Positions 1-15,000 of a stretch of DNA of 64,000 nucleotides are shown here, piece after piece (the first letter of the stretch is position 1; the number at the start of each line of letters is the position of its first letter). Both the position numbers and the translations under genes were made by a program. The notes under the pieces are model-generated. The model saw nothing but the letters and a program-made list of their open reading frames with translations. It was not told where the DNA came from and did no database searches. Origin of the DNA: Lachnospiraceae bacterium (lineage in GTDB: Bacteria; Bacillota; Clostridia; Lachnospirales; Lachnospiraceae); contig JAFSKG010000008.1 in assembly GCA_017449075.1 (NCBI GenBank), forward strand, positions 1-64,000. The letters are read 5' to 3'.

Positions 1-3000
1 CGCCGCCACCACCGCCACCGCCGCCGCCTCCGCCGCCGCCGTATCCGCCGCCGTTGATAGCTTTCTGATTACCGCCAGATCCACCTGTGCCACCTCCTGA
101 ACCTGAGTTACCTGCCCAAGCTACATAGAGATCTAATCGTCTAATTCCTGATTCTGCTGAAATTGTAATTGTTCCACTTATTTTATATGTAGTACCACCA
201 CCACCTGGTTCAGTACTCCAATAACTCATAACTAAGTTTGGATTATTAGCATTTGTCCAGTTGAATGCTGGTATATAAGTTATACCATTAAGTGCTAAAG
301 AATCTGTATAAGTAACTCCAGAACCATCGTTCTTATGGTATGTAATTGCAACTGTTCCTAATTCCCAGAATGCAGTTATAGTGATACCGCCTGGTGATAA
401 TGCTCCTGCTCCAGTTGGTATAGTAATATCTGAGTGAGTTGCTGTAGGGTCACCCCATGAATACTTCCAACCTAAGAAGTTATATCCTGATCTTACAGGT
501 ATAGTAGTTACATGGCTTCTACCACCTTCAACATCACCGTCTACAGTGTACCATGTTGGGAATATGTTTGTATCAACTGTAAGTGTTGTTCCATCATCAT
601 TTACATAGTTGATAGGATAATGTGCTGAGTCAAATTGTGAGTAAAGTTGTATACGACTAGTAGTAGGGTCTACTGCTATATCCTTGCTAAGTCTTGTGAA
701 TGCAACTTTGCCACTTACCAAATTATAATGTATAGCTGAACCAACTGTTGAACCTATACTTAATCCTTTAAACTCTTTACCAGCTGCTTCTACAGCATCA
801 CCTGATAATACTTCGCTCCAAAGATCATTGTATCCAATATCATCAATTTCCAATCTCTTTGATGTATCAGTCGAATTAATAATTAATACATTGTAATTAA
901 CTGGTTCCCACTGAGCATAAAGATTAATTGTATCACCGCTTATATAGTTCTTTCTTGAATTGTCAAGTCTATCAGTTGCACTATAGATATTTGTATTATT
1001 TGCATCATATGTGAATCTTGTAAAGTTAAATCCGCTATAGTATGGAGCTCCTGCCTCATAATCTGTATATAAGTGTATAGTTGCTGGATCAGATGGTATA
1101 CTTGCTGAAGCTGATATTACTCCATCAAATGGAACTGTGAATGTAGTTCCTTTACCATCATCTCTTATCATGGTTTCTCTATCGTTATTATGATCAGCAG
1201 CATTGGTATACTGACTACCTATAGTTGGTGCCTTATATCTTGCATTATTATCACTTAATACAAGATTATAATTATTTGGTGTCCATATAGCTAAGATTGT
1301 AGCTGTAGTAGTTCCTGCAGATGTGTCTAATGGTTTAAATTGAGTGTCTGCATCACATACTGTAGCAGTCTTAAGACCATTACCTACTAAGTTCCAGCCC
1401 TTGAATGTATAACCAAATCTTGAAGCAGTTGGAAGTGGAGATCTTGTCTCACCCTTCTCATTTACTCCGATTGGTAATCCGTAGTATGCTGTACCAAATG
1501 CACTGTATCCAGATACTGATACATCTGTAGAACCATTAGCTGGATCTGTTGTGCCGTTAAATTTATTTCCGTCCCAAGTTAATGAATATTTCTTTCTCTC
1601 CCACTTAGCGAAGAGCGTTATGTCTCTTGTTACATTTACAAGGTCTGCACTAGTTCCGCCTGAAGTTCCATTCCAACTATATCCATTTGCTATACTATCA
1701 AGTTTCAAGTCGTACTTAGTAGTTCCAGCTTGAACTTCTTTACCCCATGTTCCTGTAGAATCCATGAGACCTGCGTTTGCACCGTTTCTTGTGTACCAGC
1801 CCTTGAATGTATATCCTGCTGGAGCAGTAACTGTTGGAAGAGTTATAAGTTCTCCCATAGTTGCTATACCTACAAGACTTGTTGGATCTGTATAGTCTGT
1901 GCCATTTAATGTGAATGTAGCACCCTCTATATCATAGTATGACTTACCACTCTTAGTGTCGCCACCGTTGTTATTCTTTGTGTTAGTCATAAATGTTATG
2001 TTGAATTCATTTGCATCAAACTGTGGATAGAGATTTACTACTGGGTTGTTGCCATCTAAGAAGTTAAATACTGTATCATTAGCAACAGTCACTCCACTAC
2101 CATCAGCCTTTGTGTTATAACCCTTAAATGTATATCCTTCTTTCAAAGTATATGTATCTTGTCTCAATGTACCTGCCTGTGACTCTGGGTATGCATGTTG
2201 ATCAGGATCATTTGCATTTTCACTATAGATATTTCCTGACACTCTAACTGATGGGATAATTGATGGTACACCGTCAGCGATAGCGCCTACTTCTCTTTCT
2301 ACAGCAAGTTGATCATCAAATACAAGTTTCTGATTGATTCTTGCTGATGTAGGGTGTGCATTGCCTACAAATGTATTGTTTCTATCATCATAGTTAAATA
2401 CTAAAGTTGCTTCTGTTGGAACCCAAAGTGCATAGAGTCTTACATTGTTTACATCTTGAGGTCCTACTCCAGTGTTATCTGCTACAAATGTAGTTCCTGG
2501 CTCTACTTTATAGTTATAGCCATGGTTACCTTCTGGAGTCCAAGCACCTGTAGATGGGTCATTCCAGAATGCTCCATTTGCACCGAACCAACCTGCAAAT
2601 TTATATCCAGGTCTTGTAAGTTCTGGCATCTTTCTATTAGTAAATGCTGTGGTAAATTGTTTCTTATATGTAACTGATGATGTAACTATATCGTATTGTT
2701 GTCCTTGATTATATGTTATACCATCTGCATTTGTTATAGTAGTTGCGATTGATGGAGTTGTACTTCCATAGCCCTTATATCCGCCCCACAAATCCCAAGT
2801 AACTGTATATGAAGCACCTTCCCAATATGCATAGAGCTCTGTGGTGTTATTATCAATATCCATAGTCCACTCACCATCTGCACTATATTGTTTTGGTGAA
2901 GCGTCAGCAGTCTTCCAGTACAAGAACTTGTAGCCTGGTTTCTGTGGTACAGGTATACTTGTTGATGCAACTACTGAATCATATGTATATGTCATTGGAT

Positions 3001-6000
3001 GAGTTTTTCCTGAAGCTGGATGAGGTCTGCTTGCATCCCAAGTAATCTCTCCTACATCTCCAGTCTTGTCAACATTTATATTATATGTAACTGTATATTG
3101 TTTTGGTCTCCATACTGCATATGCTGTCGCGCTGTGGATTGTATCCCAGTAAGGAGTAGTGCTTGTAATCTCTACATCATTATCTGGATCTGCTGGATAT
3201 GGATCTCCAATATGTGCATATGACATCCACTTCTCTAATTCATAGCCCTTTCTCGTTGGAGTTGGAAGTGGTCCAATTGGTTGAGTATATGTAACTTCTC
3301 TATTTCCGTGTCTTGTAATTACATTTGAATAAGTAGATACGAAGTAGAGACGAACTACACCAGTTTGCCAGAATGCATAGAGTGTCATAGTTAAGTTACC
3401 AGCACCGTCAGCTTTTACCATACTGTAGTCACTTAACAATGTAGTGCCGTCTGTAATAGGTAAGAATTTATTTGTATCAACACTTGATTCTTTTGCATAA
3501 GTAGACCAAGATGCGATTGGGTTTGGCTCATTTGGATTCTTAGCTGCGAACCAACGAGCCATATCAAATCCTGTTGCATTTGCTGTCTCAAGAGCAGTTG
3601 TCTCAAGACCAGTTGCATCTGAGTAACCATAAGGCATATCAAAGTAAATTGTATGATCTATAGGAGTATCTGTTACAGCACCGCCGCCTACCCAAGTTGC
3701 TGATAATCCATTTCTAGTAAGTGCGTAAAGTTTTGCAGTTACTGCCTTTGGTTTATATTGTGCATATACTGTGAGAGTATTAGTTGATTCAAATCTTGCA
3801 TCAGTTGGTATCAACTTACTTGTTCTCTCACTATATGGTATTGTTTGCTCAAGTGACCATCCAAGGAACTCATAGCCATCACGAACTGCCATTACACGAT
3901 CTGCTGATCCTGCAAACATAGCTCTTGGATATAATTCACCATAAGTAGCCTTGATAGTAATTCTCTCTTGTCCTCTATCTACGCCAGCTACACTTATAGA
4001 TGCTATAGTAGAACCTGCACCTGCATTCTTATCATTTCTTATAAATAATATGTCATAAGTCTTTGGCTCCCAGACAGCTTTTAATGTAACAACTTGATTA
4101 TCGCCTGCTTCGCCATACTTCTCACCTGCAAGTGGTGAAGTTATCATTTGTCTATCTGTGAACTTTCTTGAAGAATCATTTGTATCTACCCAACCCTTGA
4201 AGTCATAACCAACGATAGCATACTTATTGGCAATGAGTGCCTTTGAGTCAGTATACTTAAATGTCATATCAGTCATAGTACCACTTACTTTTTGAGTATC
4301 TGAAGTTGTACCTGGGTCAAACTTAACAGTATAAACGTGCTCTTTCCAATTTGGAGTAAGTATTGCTGTACTGCCTGAAGCTTCTCTAATTCTTGAAATA
4401 GTAGCTTCATTTACATAAGTATTTTTTACATCTTCTTTAGATAAGTTGTTGTAATACTTAGCTTCTTTATTTGTATAAGTCCAGTTAACAAATGTGTAAC
4501 CTTTCTTCTTAAATGTAGTTGAAATGCTTGACTCTACAACTTTTGTAAGTTGTTGCTTCTCTCCATAGATGAAGTTTTGTACATCCATAGTTCCTTCTAC
4601 TTCAGTATCTCCACCCTTAGAGTACTCTACCTTAAATGGTATTGGCTTATACTGAGCATAGATAGTGTAATTATCTGCTGCGAAGTTATAAATTGTATCT
4701 CCATCTACCTTGGCATAACCAGTCTGCCACTCAGATGCAGTAGCATAGTATGTCATCTCATAGCCACCTAAGTATGAGTTAGGAAGTGCTGCGATAGAAT
4801 TAATCTTTTGATCATACTTAACCTTTATAGTAGTGCTGTTTGCACCAGTTTGAGTCTTAGTATGTCCAGGTTGACCATCTATAGTATTTGCATTGATAGC
4901 AAGAGTATATTGTAATGGTTGCCACCATGCATAGTATGTAGTTACATACTCAGCTTCTAAATCCCAAGTATTATCTCTAAATATCTCTGTAGCACCAATC
5001 TTAGTACCTGTCTCTGTAGGTCCTACTGGAGTCTTGGTCCATCCTACAAACTTATAGCCAGGTCTTGAAGGAGCCTTTGCTCCACCTGCTATAATCTCTT
5101 TAAATGGATCGCCGAGTCTTGCATCATAAGTAAATGATATTGAACTAATTACTGGCACTGCCTTAGTATCTGAGTTGCCATCATTCATATCAAGTTTAAC
5201 TTTATATTTATTTGCTTCCCACAATAAGTAAAGATTTAATGTCTCTCCATCCTTTGCAGAGCCCGCAAGCTCTTTTATAGTCTCACTTGCTGTAACTACT
5301 ATAGTAGATTTAGCTTTTGAAGACTTATTTCCAAAGTAAGAAGACTTATAACCTCTTATAGCATAACCTGGAGTTCCGATATCATATGGCTTGTCGTAGT
5401 CAAGGTTATTCATAGAAAGTTTTTCACCAGTTACAACATTTTCTTCACCTGATGGTGATATTGGAGCATTTGAATTAAATGTAATGTTGTATTTATTTGC
5501 CTTCCAAACTGCTGAGAGTGTGGCTGTCTTATTTGCCTCTGTTCTCAAGTTATATACAGTCTGAGTATTTGAATAAGTAGCTAAAGTCTCATCGTCTATC
5601 CAGTAATCAAACTCATGTCCTACATACTCAAGTTTAGTTCCTGCTACTCTTGTAGGTTTTGTAGCACTATAGAGTGTAACTGCATCACCAACATAAACTG
5701 ATTGGTCGTTAAGTCCTCCAGTTACTTTTGCTTTCTCCTCTTCAGTTCTAGCATTTTCATAATGGATATTGTATCTATTCTTATCCCATTGACCTACTAA
5801 TGTAACAGTAAGTCCTGTCTTAGTTATTACTTCACTAATAGTTGCACCGTAAATCAAGTCATCATAGTCAAATGCGATACCCTTATCTCCTACGAAGCCT
5901 AAGAACTCATATCCATCTACTACGTATTTCTTACCACCGTGAACTTCTGTCATATAGTCAAGAATTCTCTTCTTGTCACTATACTTAATCTTTCTTGTGA

Positions 6001-9000
6001 TAGACTCTGTAGCACCTTGTACAAGTGTTGGGATAGCTCCAGCCACTTCAAGTGCTTCGTGACCTGACTTAATAATTAAGTCAAACTCAAACTCTGACCA
6101 AGAAGCAGTAAGTACTATAGTAGATCCAGAAGCTATATCGCTTAATCCTAAATTATATCTCTCAGTTCCTCTAGTCAACGAAACTTTTGAAACTGTATTA
6201 TTGATAGTTGCCTTATGTCCATCATACTCGCCAAATAATCCTAAGTAATCAAATCCTTCTCTCTTATATTGTTTAGCAGGGAATGTTGGAACTGTCTTTG
6301 ATACGCCTACAAAGTTATTGTAGTAGTCAAATGCTGTATCATAACTTACATCGTCACCAGTTACTGGAAGCTCATCATCATCAGGAACGCCGCTTGAAGT
6401 CTTGATAGTTACTAAGTTAGACTCCCATCTAGCAACTAATGTACAATTTTGCATGTTGTATACGCCTTGTGAATATACCCAAGGTTTAAACTCACCATAT
6501 ACTGGAAGTGTCTCATCAAATACTGTGTCATTTGTAATCAAGTATTGTGAATCAGGACTTGTGACATTTGCTGCCTTAGTTGATACATACCAACCACCGA
6601 ATGTATAACCAGGTCTTGTAGGTACAGGTATGCTTTCAAACTTCTTACCATAAGTTACAGACATAGTAGCCTGGCTTATAGTTCCCTTAGTAGTTTGTCC
6701 TGTCACAAAGTTAAGGTTAAATGAAATCTCTCTAACTTGAGCAGCAAATCTTGCTTCCATAATAACTTCAGCGCCAGACATAGTTGCCAAGTTAAATACC
6801 TTCTCTTCTTTATCTTTATAAATTACAGGTGTACCAGTTGTTGAGTCTGTTGATACCCAATACATGAAGTCTTTACCTGATACTTTGTATTTATTTGTAG
6901 CAAGTGAAGTTGTAGCGTCAAATGCGAATGTTGAATCATCCATATTTCCGATTGCACTATCACCAGCTTGTACTGTATAAACTACTCTATATTCATTTGC
7001 TTCCCACTCTGCATAGAATGTCATATCTTTAGCCCAGCTATAGATAGTCTCACCAGCTTTTACGACATTAGCAGGAGCGAACTCAGACTCAGAAGCTGAG
7101 TGCCAATTTATAAATGTATATCCATCACGAGTTGGAGTTGGAAGATCATATTGTACAGTTCCAACCTTACCAACTTTATCATTGAAGTAAGATATTGTTG
7201 CCTTACCAGTCATGTCTACAAGTGCACGAGTTGTTCCCTCTGTGTCATTCAAGTCGTAACTCAACTTGTACTCGGCACCTCTCCAGCCAACGAATAAGTT
7301 TCCACTCTTAAGGTCGAAATCTGATTTATCTTCATCAACGAACCACTCTGACTCATTTATAATCCATTCATTGCCCCAGTCGCCATCATTAGAGCCACTG
7401 TTCCATCCATTCATGTCATAAATTCCAGTCATAGTTAGACCTTCTCTTGTATAACCAGTTGCAGTAGTCCAACCAGCAATTTCTGAACCATCAGCCTTAT
7501 ATGCTTTTATCTTAGAAGCGTCTGTTACATCACTTATCTTTCCGCCCATTGGAAGTGTATAAACTACTTTATAAGGTTCTGTATCGCCAAAACTCTTAGT
7601 TGGGTCTGATACTGGGTGTCCACCACTATTACCCCAAACTGAAAGTTTAATTTCTTTATCCCACTTAGCATACACTACACTTCTTGTAGCATCGTAAAGC
7701 TTATAATCGTCTGAATCGCTTGTGAAATCATATCTTATATATTTATTTGGTGTATCTTTATCTGCTATATACCAACCTAAGAAGTCACGACCAGCTGCAC
7801 TTATAGGATCTGCAGGTTCATCTACGAAAGTACCATCAGCGATGTATTGTTCAGTTACTACATCAGCTGGGTTAGATATATTCTCGCCGTTTAAGTCAAA
7901 TGTGATAGTAGTAAATACATCAACAGCGTTATTACGTGAAACTTTAAGTGAGTTGCCGTCTCTATAAATTACATAGTAAGTATTTCTACCACTATCTATC
8001 ATAGTAAATATTCTCTCTGTTGCATGGTCATGTACTGCTGGTAACCAAGAATTATATGCTATGAGTGAACCATTTGTGATAGGTGTTGGTCTATAGAATG
8101 CTATCTCTGAAGTAGATGAGATAGGCATAGTAGTACTAAACTTGATGACATCATCTTTATCTGTCAAATTATCAAAGTATGGTATATAGATATCACCTGA
8201 AGCATTTGTACTTACGTTAAATCTATTGTTCTTAATTACTATGTTGCCTGCAAACTCATATGATGGTACAGTTGCATTAGCTGAATACATATCTATAGAG
8301 TAGAGAGCAAACATAACTTTGTTATTTGTTATAGTAACATTTGTGAACTTATCAGTTGCATCGTTTGCCTTTCTTCTCATGATAAGTTGTCCAAAGCTCT
8401 TATTTGTCAATGTATTATTATTGAATGTAGATCCAGTAGCTATGAGAACTGCCTTCTTTCTAAATGCCTCTTGCTTAATCAAGTTAAGAACTGCACCTAT
8501 ATTATCCATATGCGTATTCTTGATTATCAAGTTAGTCTCATATGCATCTATGATAGAACCATAGTATGGGTTATATGTTGTATCAAATGTTACATTATCA
8601 AGTTCAATGCTACCTATTACATCAGTGTCACTATTTGCATGAATAGACTTGATGATTGATGAGTAATCTCCACCAAGTACAGGGCTCTGTGGAGCTTTTT
8701 CCTGCTTACCAGACTTACCAACTGCAAATTCTGTATTAGTGATTACAAGTTTTTGGTCAAATGTTGATAAAGATTGCTCAGTCATGATTACTGAATAGAT
8801 GTAAGAGTTTTCAGTAAATTCACAATCATTTATTATTCCATCATTTGCATTTGATGGTGTGGTCAAATAGATGAGTGGGAAATCTTCTCTTGGGAAGAGA
8901 GATGATCCTGACTGCTTAGCACTATTTTCAGCAAAAATAGTATCATTAAACTTAATCTGATTTGATCTTGCCATCAATGTAAGTCTTTCATTATATTCAA

Positions 9001-12000
9001 ATACTGAAGACTCTAACTCTAATGTAGTTCCAGTTGTGTCTGTGCTCTTTGATGTATCCACAAAGATATCATTCATCACAAAGTCACGAACTTGAACACC
9101 GCTGAATTTTACGCTCTTAGCTACGATGAATGGTTGATCCTTTGCTGCTGTTCCCACATAAGAAATCATGTTAGCAGCAGGATTTGTCGTATCACCCACC
9201 ACAACAACTTCAGACTTGTATTCTCTATCTACAAATCCTTGTATATCAGCGTAAACTTTAAACTTGTGATTATTCATATGTAATGTAGTCTTGCCTGTTC
9301 TGCCAAATGGTGCAAGAGCCTCTGCGACGCTTCTTGTAGCTTCTAAGTCACTATGCAATATGAATTCAACATCATCTGCAGGGTTTCCATTGTTCTTCCA
9401 GAATAATTGATCGTAATTCTCTACATCAATCTTTCCTGAACCATCAGCCCAGATAGCACGAACAATAATTTCTGTCTGAGGTGATGGCAAGTAAGCCTGA
9501 CTATTGTCAAAGTTAAAGTTATCTATAGCATAAGTCTTTGAGTCACTTGCAAATACAGTTGTCACCCAACCCTTGAAAGTATATCCTGTTCTTGAAGGTA
9601 CAGCACCAGGATTCATGATAGGGTCAAGCTCTGCACCTGAATCAAATGGTATAGTTTGAGGTATAGTTGCAAGCATCTGATCTCTTGTCAAATTATATAT
9701 AGCTGCACCACGCTTATATGGTATCATAGCATCAGAACCTATATCAAAGCGAACATTACCTTGCTTATTTCCGATATGTATAGTTCTATATGTCTTAGTT
9801 CCTGAACGGTAAACAACATAATCATCTGGATAAGAACCATCTTTGAAGAATATATCTACAAGTGGTACTGTCTCATTCTTAGTGTATCCTTCTATAACAA
9901 CATCATCAGCAAGTTCTGTTGTAGTGTAGATTTTACTTTCAGCAGTGTCATATGCGAAATTAGACTCTATCTTACGAACGAGTTTAGCAGTATTGACTCT
10001 CAAATCTGCAACGCCACCATTAAATAAGTACAATCCTTTAATTTCATCATTATTATAACCTATCTTTATAGAACCATCTAATGTAAGGTCTGAATATGGA
10101 CCAACAGCTATGAATGACTTACCAGCATTACTTGTACCATCACTCGTAGATTGAATATTCTTTAAGCTTACTCCGTCTTCGTGTGTAGATATGCCTGCTT
10201 CATTGCTTTCGCCCTTAGAGTAGATATTTACACCTTCTCCATTATCATATGACAATTCATTAGCTGAGAAATCAATAGTACCATCATCAGATGTTACACT
10301 GATTCTTGACTTTTCAAGATAGAATACTCCACCATAGTTCTTAGCTTTATTACTATCAAAAGTCAATTGGCTATTAGTTTTATTGATTATATTAACATTA
10401 GTATTCTTTGCATAGATAAATCCACCGTTTGAACTCTCGGCTTCATTTCCTGTGAAAGTATTGTTAGCATAGCTATGTATCTCTTTATAATCATTATATA
10501 CGATGTTGATTTCATTCTTCTCTGTCTCTTTAACATCGTTACTATAGAATGCAATAGCACCACCACCATAAGTATTACCATTTGCAATATTACTATGGAT
10601 TGCTGAATCAACTATGTTGAGAGTCAACTTATCTCCAGCAGTAGTGTTTGCATAGTATATAGCACCACCATTACTGTTTGCACTGATTGCTTGGTTTCCT
10701 TTCAATACTACATCATACAAATGTATAGTAGATGCACTGCTTAAGTTAGCTATGTTGAATGCTGCACCACTACCATTGGTTTTATTTTCTTCAAAATAAG
10801 TATTTGAGAATGAAGCATATGTCACATAATTTCTAAAGTAAAGTGCTGCACCAGAAAGTGACGAAGCGTTTTCGTTATTGATAAATCTACTATTGTCTAC
10901 TTCAATTGAACCCATCTTATCAAAATAGATAAGTCCGTTACCGCCAGTCATTCTTGTTTCGCTAACTTCTACATTGTCCATCTTCACAGTACCACCAGTA
11001 AAGCTCATGAGTCCTGCTGTACCAGTATAGTAGCTTGTACCAAAATTATATGCGTATTCATCTCTAAAGAGCTCATCACCCTTTATGATAACATCTGACT
11101 CTTCAAAGTTATATATTGCCCTGTTGATTACTTCTGTCCTTCCTACTTTTACCATATCAAGTGTAACATCTGCAGATTTTGCATTTATTATAGAACCTGC
11201 ATAACTTCCACCATACTTGATATTATTTACTGCTACATTCTTAACTAATATCTTTGGATCATCAGCATCGTCTGATACTGCTTCTACATTTATAAGTGGA
11301 AGTGGAGAACGAACAGAACCAGCAAATTGTACACCACCAACATCTTCACAGTTTACAAGGTTGATACCTGACTGTGTTGCAGCGCTTGTGATATTGATTA
11401 AGTTATATCTATAATCTCTAGTAAGTGTGTGACCATTTAAGCATATAGAGTAACCTACATGTGGGTTTGTAATTGCTCTTGAGAGTGTGACATCTTCAGA
11501 AAGTATGAAGTTTCCATCTTTTATTATGTCAAATACTGACTCCCTAAATGCTACAACCCAAGTCTCATTGTCAGGAGTACCATGTGTACAAGTTGTGCTG
11601 CCCTTTGAACATCCACAAGACTTGTGTGGGTGATTATTAGTTGTCCAGTATGCATCAAGAGAAATTGTATCATCTACATTGATCTTTGTCTTACCATATG
11701 TAAGTTTCTCGTAAACACCTTGTGAATTCTTTATAATCCAACCACCGAATGTATAATTTCTAAACTCTGGATTCTTTGCATACAAATCAGCGAAGTCCGC
11801 ATCAGATGGAGTAGTAAAGTTATCCATGTATACATCCTTAGCGCCCTTCTTTGTAAGCATCTTATTGATAGTACTTATGGTAGAAGTCATATAACCTCTT
11901 ATCTCTATGATATCAGTCTTTCTACCAATATATACTGTATAAGGTCTTTGGTCAGTCTTATATATTACGAATTGTGTAACTGATCTATCTGTCTTTAAGT

Positions 12001-15000
12001 GATCTTCAAGGAAGAGACCAGGAGCATCAAAGTTTTCAACAGTGGAATCTTCCCATTCACATATTGGTCTATCTGTATCTGTAGAGAAGTAAAGAAGTGA
12101 ATTGATACCATCAATCTTCTTTCCTTTTACTATATTAGTTTGAATTCTGTCACTTAAGTAAATGTTTGCATCTCTAGAACCATCACTCCACATATTCTCT
12201 GATACAGTAGCTATACCAGCAAATTGTACATTGATAGCACAAGCCTTAGCTGCATAGATTGTGTATGATGTTCCAGTTAAATTATTCTTAATTAAAGTAT
12301 TGTCTATAAATTGTATATAACCATTATTTGTAGTTGTAGCAGAGTTGTTGATAGACATAACTGGTCCACCAACGTTTTGAGTCATAATTGTAGTACCTTT
12401 AAATAATACAAGGTTCATCTGAGTTGTAGACTCTACAAGTTCAGGTACAGGTTGGTCAGTATAGAGTTTATCAACATAGATTACTGATGTAGCACCCTTA
12501 TTGCCTACTGCATACAAATCTTCAAATGTCAAATTAGTTGCATAAGCCTCATTTGGCATCTTTACATAGTAAGTTCCCTTTGAGTTATATGTTCCACCAA
12601 GCGCTGCATTGAGACCATTCTCGCTAAATGTAGCACGGATGACATTTACATTACCCTGTCTTCTATCAGGTGCTGTGAACTCTTGATAGATAGCAGAACC
12701 AACATTTGCCTTGTTGCGTAAGAACAAGTTATCAATTATATCAGTATCAGGTACATCTTTAAGATAGATTGCACCACCATTGTCTCCTATACAATTTATA
12801 AATGTGTTGTTGTTTATTGTAATAGGATTTTCAGTATGAGTCTTTGTAACAGTCTTGGTATTTGTACACTCGCCAATGTAGATTGCACCACCTTTGAGTG
12901 CTTTTATATAATTGATATCTGACTCTTTAACACCGCAGTTCTCAAAATAGTTGTCAGTTATAGTAAGTTTTCCATAATTTTCAGAAGTATAAATTGCTCC
13001 ACCCATATAACCCTGAGTATTGCTCATCAATTCAGGATTTAAGTTAGAGAATGTGCTGTTTGTGATAGTTGCACTTCCGAGATATTGTGAACCACCTTGG
13101 CTCAAAGCAATTACACCACGACCAGCGATTTTTGAATTTGTAAATTCTGAATCACTTACTGTAAGTGTTGATGTCTCTTTAGTGTGATAAGCAACTATGA
13201 CACCACTATATTGTTTATTAGTTGATAAATTATCAAACTTAACATTTCTAAATTCTTGTGTAACTGTACCACTTGAGTTTGCATCACTAAGTCTTACTAT
13301 ACCTTGACCTGTCACGTGCTCTATAACGCTTGGATTGATAGTCAAAGTCTGTGCAATATTTGCAAATGATACTGTAGATATGTATGCACTACATGGTATG
13401 TCAAGAAGTGAAGCAGCGAGTAAGCTATTTGCGTCTTGTCCTATATTCTTGAAGTCAACATAAGCCATACTAAACTTGTCATCTGCGCCGAGATTAATAA
13501 ATGTGTTGCTCTTTGCAGTTGGCATATATAACTCATCAATTACTATATGTCCATCTTCATTTCCGTAAATATTTACATTTGAACTATTGCCAGTTGATCC
13601 TGATGGATATGCAAGTGATAATACGCTTGATCTAGAATAGTAATTGTGTCCATCTTCATCATTTCTATTGTAGTGAATCTTTGTCTCAACTGGTTGACAA
13701 TTACATATGTAACAATCTGGTCCGAAGAACGCTGCCAAATCTCTGTCATCATTAATATAAATGTTATGTCCATTTAAGCAAAGCTTTAAGTTCTCTATTG
13801 GAGCAGTAGTGTCATTGATTACGCCATTTACTGCTCTGTTCCATATTTTGCTATCTATAATCAAATCATTTGTCAATACATACATATACTCTGGATGTTG
13901 ACGAACATACATAAGTTGTGAAAGCGTAGAAACTTCTATAGAAAGGTTGTCACCAATTCTATCAGCTGGGTCAGTTGCCCACTTTCTACCAATCTTACCC
14001 AAGTTGTCTGTACCATCATCACCATAGTAATACTTATCTAGATCATGACTAGAACCATCTGGGTGATTACATGGCACTCCAATTGGAGTACCACAAATCT
14101 TATGTCTATGGTTAGTCATCGCATTTATCGCATAAAGAGTTTGGATATTATAAGTATCAAAGTCTCCAGGAATATTTATTTCTTTGTTGCCATCTAAGAT
14201 GCGGGCTGTGTTATCGCCTTTAGTTACTTGGTAGCGATCGAAATCCCATACATCAAATCTCTCATCATTGCCAGTACCTGAGTAACCAACTATATCTATA
14301 AGTCTTATCGATGAATCTGTACTAAACTTCATAGTCTCTTTTGTATCAGAAAGAGGACTTTGAACTTTAGAACCTTGAGAGAAGTATTGAGTTTCAAGTT
14401 GTGATTCAAATCTATGTTTTCCTTCTTTATCTAAATCATATAATTCAAATTTCATGGCAATCAAATTATTTGGATTTTCAAGATAAATCTGTCCGAAATC
14501 AGGAGTGTAATTTGTAACGTTGTTTGCAAAATTTGTCTTAGTATAGATTACACGACCATCAAGTGGGTCATCTGCCAAGTCATTCTTAAATATATTTTGT
14601 ACAACGGCGCCATCATCAAGTCCTTCTACCCATTCATCAGACCAGAGACCATGGTTGCTCCACTTGTCGTAATCTCCTGCCGTTCTTCTTGCCTCTAACT
14701 CTTCTTCCCAAGTATTTTGAGAGTTACCAAATACTTGGTATGTAAGTTGATTTCCTTTAAGAGGAGTTAAGTATATTTCTGCATTCTTGTGAAGTTTGCT
14801 TACAGTTGATAATTCAAACTTGTAGTTTCTATTTTCAGCACCTTCCTCAAGACCTAAGTTATATACTTTATCGCCTTGTTTGTTGTCTTTTATCATGATG
14901 TTACCACCAAGAACGATAGACCTCTCTTCTGCTTTTCTATATGTAGAAAGTGGACGAGCAGTATAAACTTCATAAGCTTTATTTCCTACATACTGTATCT